From contig CAIYPF010000114.1 of assembly GCA_903928015.1 (NCBI GenBank), forward strand, positions 1 through 50,426: 50,426 nucleotides of DNA. The letters run 5' to 3'. Both the position numbers and the translations under genes were made by a program. This DNA comes from an uncultured Gammaproteobacteria bacterium. Lineage in GTDB: Bacteria; Pseudomonadota; Gammaproteobacteria; Pseudomonadales; UBA5518. Within the stretch, counting starts at the first letter, position 1, and the number at the start of each line of letters is the position of its first letter. Shown in pieces: positions 1 through 9,000 of the stretch. The notes under the pieces were generated by a model. It saw nothing but the letters and a program-made list of their open reading frames with translations. It was not told where the DNA came from and did no database searches.

Positions 1-3000
1 CACGACCACGGGCGTCTCGTAGCGGGTTTGCAGCACGACATTGCCGTGCGAGTCATAGGCCGTCTGGGTGAGGTAGCCATCGCCATCCACAGCGGCCGTG
101 ACACGGCCACGGGCGTCGAAGAAGGCGTAGCTCATCTCGCCATTGCGATCCGTGGAGCGGACCAGATTTCCCCACGCGTCATACACAGAACTTTCAAACG
201 GCTGGGCCTGGGTGACGGTGACTGCGCGAGTGACCGGGTCCACAGACGTGACATCGATGAGCGGGTAGGTGGTTCGGGTCACATGACCCATGGTATCCAG
301 GGTGTTGGTGATGACGATCGGATCTGACAGGCCGGGTGGCGTTGTACTGCTGCGCGACACGCCCAGTCCGTTGGTGCCTCCGGGCTTGCGGTCCGTGGAC
401 ACCGTGGCAAGTTCATTGAACGCGTTGTAGCTGAACCGCTGCAGGATCAGCTCGCCGCTCAATGTCGCGATAACAGAGCCGCGCTTGTCGTACCAGTGGG
501 TGGTGACGAAGCCGCGCTCGTCGGTGCGCGTTTTGAGGTTGCCCACCGCGTCGTATGCATAGGTGACCACACCGCTGTCGTCCGCCGTGGCGGTGCCCAC
601 GCCCTGGGCATCAACGCTGTAGGTGTCGTAGGTGGGGCCTGTTTCCTTGATCAGGCGGTTATTGCGGTCGTACTCGTAGATGCGCTGCACAACTTTGGTG
701 TCGCCGTCGTACACGAACTCGCTTTCGATCTGGCCGTAGGCGTGGTAGCTGAAGCCCCTTTTCACACCCTCAGCGTCTCTGACTTCCACCAGACGGTTGA
801 GCAGGTCGTAGGTGTAGGTTGTGGCGTGGTTGAGGCCGTCTTGTTCCTCGATCTTGTTGCCGGCGAAGTCGTAGGAGAAGGTTCGCCGGAGCGTCCCGCT
901 GTCCCACGATGTCAGACGGTTCATCGCATCGTAGGTGTAGTCGGTGATGTGGACGGGTTCGGATTGCCCGTTCGCGAGCTGCTGCGGGTTGCTGATCCTC
1001 TCCTGTATCTGGTTGCCGGCCGAGTCGTAGGTGAAACTTTCCACCACACCGTCGACGCTGACGTAGCCAGTGCGCTGTCCGGCGTTGTCGTAGCTCCAGC
1101 TCTCGGTGCGATCAGCCAGGGATTCGGTCAGATTCTTCAGGGCTTGCGCGGCATTCGTCACCGAGCTGACTGCGGTCTTCAGGTTGCCGGCGCCGTCGTA
1201 GGTCCACGTCTTTTTGAGTCCGCTGGACTCGGTCTGCGTGCGCAGCGTGTTGTTGCCGTCGAAGGTATAGAGCGTGCTGCGGTCATTGGCGGAGATGCCG
1301 GGTGTGTAAGCCGTGTCGGTGACACCGCCCGGCTTGCTGCTCCACAGGTTTTTGGCGATGCAGTTACCGAAGGCATCACGGGTGTAGTCGGTGAGGTAGC
1401 CCTCGGCGTCGATCTCCGCTCGCAGGCGGTTGTAGTCGTCGTAGTAATAGCGCGTGACGGCGCCGTTGGCGTCGGTGACGCTCTTCAGGTTGCCCGCGGC
1501 GTCGTAGGTGTAGGCGGTGGTGCCGCCCATCGGGTCGACTTGGGAGGTGAGCCTGTCCAGGCGGTCATAGCGCATGCTCGTAGCGCGGACGTCGCTTGCC
1601 TGGGCCGACGCGAGCGTGTTTCCTGTGATGTTGCCGAAGGCATCGTAGGCGATGGTTTTTACAACGGTGGAGGTGCCGCTGTTCTGTGTTTCGGTGTGGA
1701 GTCGTCTGCCGGTCAGGTAGGTGAAATCCGTTATTGAACACAGCTCCACCTGAACAACTGTGTATCCGCCGTTGCCGCTGTACACAGACTCGTAGTTGTA
1801 ACGCTGGAGCACGCTGACCCTGGTTTGCAGACCAAGGCTGTTGCGCACGATGCGGGTTATCCCACCGTCTGCATCGCGCTGCTCTTTCAGGGTGCCGTCG
1901 GCGTACCAGTCGTATTCGGTGGTGAATGAGTGGAGCTGCGAGCTGCTGCTGCCGGTTTTCACGCCGGTAGTGACGCTCTGCTTGTAACCGAGCACGTCAT
2001 AGGTGGCGGTGGTGGCGTTGCCATTGCCGTCCACCGACTCGATGAGGTTGTCGGCAGCGTCATAGACGAATGTCGTGGTTTGCGGATGGGCGCGGTTCAG
2101 GCCACTGCGCTGCTCCGGGGAGAGCGCGCCGAGAACGATCCAGTACTGCCCGACCGCCGTCCAGATGCGTGCACCATCAAAGTATGTATTACCTTCGACA
2201 AGTGGCGGCTTTGCCGGATCGTAGTCTGACGAGACCCAGAGCTCTGCATCCGTTTTCTGCACCGACGACGGCAGCAGGTACTGCCCCTTTGTCTCCTTGG
2301 TGAGATTGCCGAACGCGTCGTACTCGAAGCTGGTCGTGAAGCCCTCGGCATCGGTAGCGGTGGTCTGCCTGCCCAGCACATCGTAGGTGTAGCGCGTCGT
2401 GTGCGCGTCACCGGTGCCGTCGGCAAAGGCCACGGTCTTGGAGGCGACGAGTTCCGGCTTCGCGGCGTCGTAGGTGTAGCTGGTCTTGATGCCGCCGCGT
2501 GCGCTGAAGCCGGTGAGGTACGGAACAAAAGCAGCTTCCAGGTACTCACGCGTCAACTGCATGCCGTCGGGGAGTTGCGCATAGATGGCCGGATCGGGTT
2601 TGCCCGACAGGCTGTAATCCAGCCGGCCACTGGCGTCATACAGCTTGAACGTCATCACCCCGTTGGGGTCCTGGACTATCGTCTCGTTCCCGAGTGAATC
2701 GTAGAAATATCGGGTGATGCCGCCCTCGGCATCGGTCATCTTGATCAGGCGGTTCTGCGTGTCGTAGGCGTAGCGTGTGATGCGCTCCTGCCCGACGATG
2801 CCAGCGGCCTCGGTCTTGACCGTGAGGTTGTCGTTGCTGTCGTACGCGTAGCGCACCGACACCATCTGGCCCTCGAACAGCACGCCGGTGTCTTCCTGCA
2901 CCAGGCGGTTTTTGCTGTCGTAGCTGTAGGTGACGGTGTAGGCGTCTGCCGTGCCTTCGGCATAGGTGATGCTCTTCTTGAACCCACCTTCCCAGGTGTA

Positions 3001-6000
3001 TGCGGTACGCATGCCCACCGCGTTCACGTAGAGCTGCAGCTCGCCGTTGGCGTAGTAGCTCCAGGTCTCGGCGTGGAGGATGGTGTGCGTGGCATCTGCC
3101 GCGTCTTCCACCGTCTTGTGCGTCAGCCTGTCGCTGCCGCCCTCGTATTCGTAGCGCGTGAGGCGCCCTGCAGCGGTGGTTTCCGAGCGCAGCCGCGTGC
3201 CGCCCTGATCGTAGGTGTAAGTGGTGGTGCGCGCGCCGGCGGTACCCGCAGCCTCAACTTTGACCAGCACATTGCCGACAGCGTTCAGCGTGTAGGTGGT
3301 GACCATGCCGGCGGCGTCCACCTGCCGGATGATCCTGTCGTTGCTGTCGTAGCCCAGTGTGCCTTCGCTGCGAGCGGTGCTCGCTGCCGTGCGCGTGGTG
3401 CTGCCTGTGGGGTTTCCAGCGGCGTCATAGCTGTAGGTGGTGATCAGCCCGTCGCCGTCGGTACGGCTCGCGAGGCGGTTCATGCTGTCCCAGGTGGATT
3501 GCGTTACCCGTGGCGAGGTGTCGTCAAACCTCGGCGAGGGCAGCGGCCCGTTTTCGGGGACGTAGTACGTGAGGCCGTACTCGCGCCGGACGGTCTCGTT
3601 GCCCGCCGCGTCGTATTCATACACCGTGAGATAGAAGCCTTCGCTCAGGCTGCTCACCACCCGGTTGACCGCATCGTAGGCGAACAGCTGCACGCCATTT
3701 CCGGGGTTGGTGATGGACAGCACATTGCCCACGGCATCGTATGTATATCGCGTCAGCTCACCGGCCGCGCCCAGGCTTCTCTCAAGGCGGTTCGCGCCAT
3801 CGTAGAAATAGCTCGTGGCGTTGCCACGCTCATCGGTGCTGTAGACAAGATTGCCGGCTGAATCGTAGGCGCGTGTCGCGGTGTTTCCTGCCCCTGTACC
3901 CGCGCTTTGTTCTCTGGTCCTGCTCGTTTCGCGACCGAGCAGGTCGTAGGTGTAGAGCGTGACGATCCCGTTGTCGTCCAACTCCAACACCTCACCCAGT
4001 TCGTCATGGCGGAACGTGCGATAACTGCCGTCCGTTCCCTGCTCGCGTGTGATCCTGCCCAGCTTGTCATAGCTGTATTGCATGACAGTCGCCGTGCCCG
4101 TGCCGTCGCCGAACTTCACGGTGGTTGATGCCACCCACGCCGGGTTGGCGGCGTCGTAGGTGTAGCTGGTCTTGATCCCGTTGTTTGCGCTGAAGCCGTT
4201 GACGAAGTTCGGAATGAAATAGGCTTCGAGGTTGACCCGACCCCATACCTGACCGTCGGGGAATTGCGCGGTTATGGTTGATCTGGGCTTGGCAACCACG
4301 CTGTATTCCAGGCGGTTTCCGCGGTCATGGATATTGAATGTCATGACCCCGTTGGGGTCTTCGACGACAATGAGATTGGTGAACGCGTCGTAGAAAAACC
4401 GTGTGCTCTGGCCTGTGGCATCCAGCACTTTGATCTGGCGATTCAGCCTGTCGTAGCTGAAGCGTGTGTTGCGGTCCTTGGCATTGGTGGTAGGCACGGG
4501 TCTGGTGCCAATCGCGTAGCTGCCGAGCGCGGTCTCGTACTGTGTCTGCTGCGTGACATTGCCCACGGCGTCGTAGACATACGCCGTGGCGTAGCCCACC
4601 GCGTCCACCGAGAGCGCGAGACGGTTGTCCGCGTCGTAGTAGAAGGTGGTGGTGCGGTCCCGGGCGTTGGTCGCCGGCACAGGTTTCGTACCGGGCGTGT
4701 AGCCGGTGAGCGCGGTCTCGTATTGCGTCTGCTGCGTGACGTTGCCTACGGCGTCGTAGACGTAGCCCGTGGCATGGCCCAGCGCATCAACCTCGAGCGA
4801 CAGGCGGTTGTTGCCGTCGAAGTAGGAGGTGGTGATACGGTCCGGGACACCGATAATCGTGGAGTACAGGGTCTGCTGCGTGAGGTTGCCGACAGCGTCG
4901 TAGCCATAGTCCGTCACATAACCCATCGCGTCCACAGAGCGCGTGAGGCGATTGTTGGCGTCGAACAAGGAGGTTGTGACGCGGTCTTTGGCGTCGGAGG
5001 CCGGCGTGGGTTTCACCGCCAGATCCACCGGCAGGCTGAGGGCCGTGGCGTATTGCGTCTGCTGCGTGACATTGCCCACGGCGTCGTAGACGTAAGCCGT
5101 GGCGTATCCCAGCGCGTTCACCGAGAGCCTGAGGCGGTCGTTCGCGTCGAAGTAGGCACTGCTGCTGCGGTCGTCGGCACTGTTCACGGGCACGGGCTTC
5201 ACCGCCAGACTCACCGGCAGGCTGAGGGCCGTGGCGTACTGCGTCTGCTGGGTGACATTGCCCACGGCGTCGTAGACGTAGCCTGTGGCATAGCCCAGCG
5301 CATCGACCGACAGCGACAGGCGACTGTTCGCATCGTAGTAGGCGCTGCTCGCCCGGTCCTCGGCACTGGTCACCGCAGGCGTGGGCTTCACCGCCGGGTC
5401 CACCGGCAGGCTGAGGGGCGCGGCGTAGCGCGTCTGCCGCGTGATGTTGCCCGCTGCGTCATAGGCGAAGGACGTGGCGTAACCGAGCGCATCCACCGAG
5501 AGCGTCAGGCGATTGTTCGCGTCGAAGTACGAGATGGTCCTGTTGCCGTTGGCGTCTTCCACCACCGTGCGGTTGCCGTTGGCGTCGTAGCTGTAGCGCG
5601 TCACACAGCCCAGCGCATCGGTCATCGCGCTGACGCGGTTCAGCGCGTCATGGCTCATCCCCATCGTGCGATCGAGCGCGGCATTCGCCACCGGTACCGG
5701 CTGGCTCGCCGGGTTGACGGGCATCGTCAGCGCGGTGCCGTATTGCGTCTTTCCCGTGATGTTCCCGTTCGCGTCGTAGACGTACGCCGTGGCGTAGCCC
5801 AGCGCGTCTACCGTCAGGGCGAGTTCGTTGTCGGCGTTGTAGTACGCCGTGGTCTTGCCGCCGTTGGCATCTTCAACGACCGTACGGTTGCCGTTGGCGT
5901 CGTAGCTGTAGCGTGTGATCCCGCCCAGCGGGTCGGTGATCGTGGATACACGGTTGTTGGCGTCGTAGCCGTAGGTGGTGGCGTTGCCGTTCTCGTCGGT

Positions 6001-9000
6001 GGCCCGTATGAGCGTGTTGTTCGCGTCGTAGACGTAGGCCTTGATGCCGCCTGCAGCGTCCGTCTCCTGCGTGACGTTGCCGTTCGCGTCGTAGCTGAAT
6101 CGCTGCACGCGCGTCTCGCCCGGACGGTTCGCCGCGCGCGTGATCGTGGTGGTGGCACCGAAGGCGTCATAGCCGTAGGTGGTCTGCACGCCGAGCGCAT
6201 CGGTCTCGGTGATCACCTGGTTGGCGCGGTCGTAGGCGTAGCGCGTGATGCTGCCGTTCTCGTCCTTCACCGACAGCACGTTGCCCGTGGCGTCGTAGGT
6301 GCTGCGCACGGTGCCGCCGAGGGCATCCGTCACCAGCACCGCGCGGTTCAGCGCGTCGAAGGCCGTGGTGGTGGTGTTGCCGCGCGCGTCCGTTACCGAG
6401 GTCTGGTTGTAGACGCGGTCGAAGCCGGCGGTAGTGCTGTTGCCTAGCGCATCCACCACTTTCCGCAGGTTGTTCTCGGCGTCGTATTCGTAGCGCGTGG
6501 TCTCCGCGCCCAGCGCGCCTGCGCCGGTGGTGCCGGCACCGGTCGTTACGGTGATCGTGTTGCCGAGCGCGTCGTAACCGAAGACCGTCTTGCGACCCTC
6601 TCCATCGGTCATCGTCGTCATCCGGTTGCCCGGATCGAACTCCATGCGCGTGCGCGTGCCGCGCGCATCGACCATCGCGATGCGGTTGCCCACGCCGTCG
6701 TACTCGAAGCGTGTCTCGACGCTGAGCGGATCACGCACCTTCACCACGCGATCGAGTGCGTCGTAGGTGAACGTGGTGCTGTTCAGACGCGCATCCGCCT
6801 CGCGGATGCGGTTGCCCACGGCGTCGTAGGCGTAGCTCGTGCGGTTTCCGCGCGCATCCACGGCGGCGGTGAGCAGGTTGTTCAGGTCGTACTCGTAGCT
6901 GCTGCTACGCGCATCGGCCGTGCCGAAGGCATCGGTGATGCTCTTCACGTTGCCGAAGGTGTCGTAGACCGTCCTGGTGACGGTGCTTGCGCTGCCCGTG
7001 CCGAGCGGGTCGCTGCGCGTCTCCTCGCGGCCCATGCTGTCGTAGGTGTAGCTGCTGACACGACCGAGTTCGTCGGTTTCCGAGAGCAGGTTGCCGTTGC
7101 CGTCGTAGCGGTACTGGCGCGTGCCGGAGACTGCCGTCTCGAGCACCAGCTGCCCGGTGCCTGTATCCAGGCGGTACTGCTGCGTGCCACCCATCGCATC
7201 GGTGCTGCGCACCATGCGGTCGAGGGCGTCGTAATCGAAGGACGTGGTGCGTCCGAGGTGATCGGCCTCTGTCGTGAGATTGCCCACCTTGTCGTAGGTG
7301 TAGCGCTTGGTGAAGGCCAGGAGCAGCGCGGTTTTCTCGGCGTCGCTCAGTTCGGCTACGAGCTTGCCACGCGTGCCCGGGCCCTCGGCCACGGTGTAGC
7401 CCAGCTCCTTGCGCAGGGTCTGGTACATCGAGGCATCGCTGCCCACCAGCGCATTGCCCACGCCGTCGGTCTCGGCAATCAGCTGGTTGAATTGGTCGTA
7501 GGCGTAGGTGCTCACATGGCTTGGCGCATCGGCACCCCCGGCCGTGATGCGCAGCTCGAGCACGTTGTCGTTGCTGTCGTAGCGGTAGCTCGTCGTGATG
7601 CTGTTGGCGTCGGTAACGCGGGCGCGGCGGTTCAGCGTGTCGTACGCGTACAGCGTGCTGTGACCGTTCTGGTCGATCGTCTCGATCTCGTTGCCATTGG
7701 CGTCGAAGCGGTGCTCGACGGTGTAGCGCGTCGGCAGGCCCGTCACCGGATCCGTGACCTCCGCAGACACCTCGAAACGCAGCCGGTTGGCCCGGTCGTA
7801 GATCAGATTCGAGACGTTGAAGTTCGCGTCCTGGATCTCCACCACGTTGCCGGGGGAGTCGTACGCGTAGGTGGTGACGTTGCCCTTGGCATCCGTCACG
7901 CTGACGCGCTGGTTTTCAGCGTCGTAGCCATACCTGGTGATCTGTCGCTTCGAGACCTCCAACTGCAGCCCCGCCACCACCGACAACAGGTTCTGGTTCC
8001 TGTCGTAGCTGTACTGCGTGATCTGGCCGTTGGCGGTGGTTTCGAGGCGCAGCAGGCCGTCCTGCGTGTACTGGTAGCGGGTGGTGACGCCACGGTTGTC
8101 GGTCACCGCAATGCGATTGCCTTCGGCGTCGTAGCCGATCGTGCCCGTGTACTGCACCGCCGCCGTAGCGGCGTTGGCATCGTCGTCCACCGCAGCGGTC
8201 TTGATCAGGACAAGCTCGCGGCGCGCGTTGTAGGCGTAGGTGGTGACACGGCCCTCGGCATCCGTGACGCTCGTCCGGTTGCCCACATCGTCCACCTGCA
8301 CCTCGGTGCGGCGCTGCTCCTTGCCCGCATCGGACACCAGGAAGCTCCCGTTGCCCGCGCCGTTCGCGCCGTACTGGATCGCCGCGCCTCCCGGCGTGGC
8401 AGACAGGCAGAAATGGTCGGCGCTCTTCACGATCACGTAGTAGCGCCGCCCCGCCACCAGACCCGCCGGCAACTGGCCCGTGGTGTTGAACACCACCGCC
8501 TGCCCGTTGACGAAACCATGGCCGGTCAGTGTGAACAGCAGGAAGGTCGAGACGCTCAGCCTGGCGTTCGCCGTGGCCGAGCGGCCCGCGTTCTCCACCG
8601 TGGCCAGCAGCTGGTTGTTGCGGTCGTAGATGCTCGCCGTGGTGATGCCGTTGGCATCCGTCACGCCGATGCGGTTGCCCACCGCGTCGTACACAAAACC
8701 TGTCGTCCGCGCGAAGACACCGAGCGGCTCCTTCACCGAGATCAGGCGGTTGTCGGCGTCGTAGGTGTAGAAGGTGGTATTGCCCGCGGCATCTTTGCTG
8801 CGGGTCAGGTTGCCGAAGTGGTCGTAGATGAAACTGTTGCGGTTGCCCTCGCCATCGGTGACAGACGCGAGATTGCCGAAGGCGTTGTAGACGTAGGTGC
8901 TGAGCTGCTTGCTCGCCTCCGCAACGACCCTGAAGCTGCCGCTGCCATTGCCGTTGGCAGCAAATGTGATTGCGGAGCCACCGAGGGTCCAGGACAGCTG

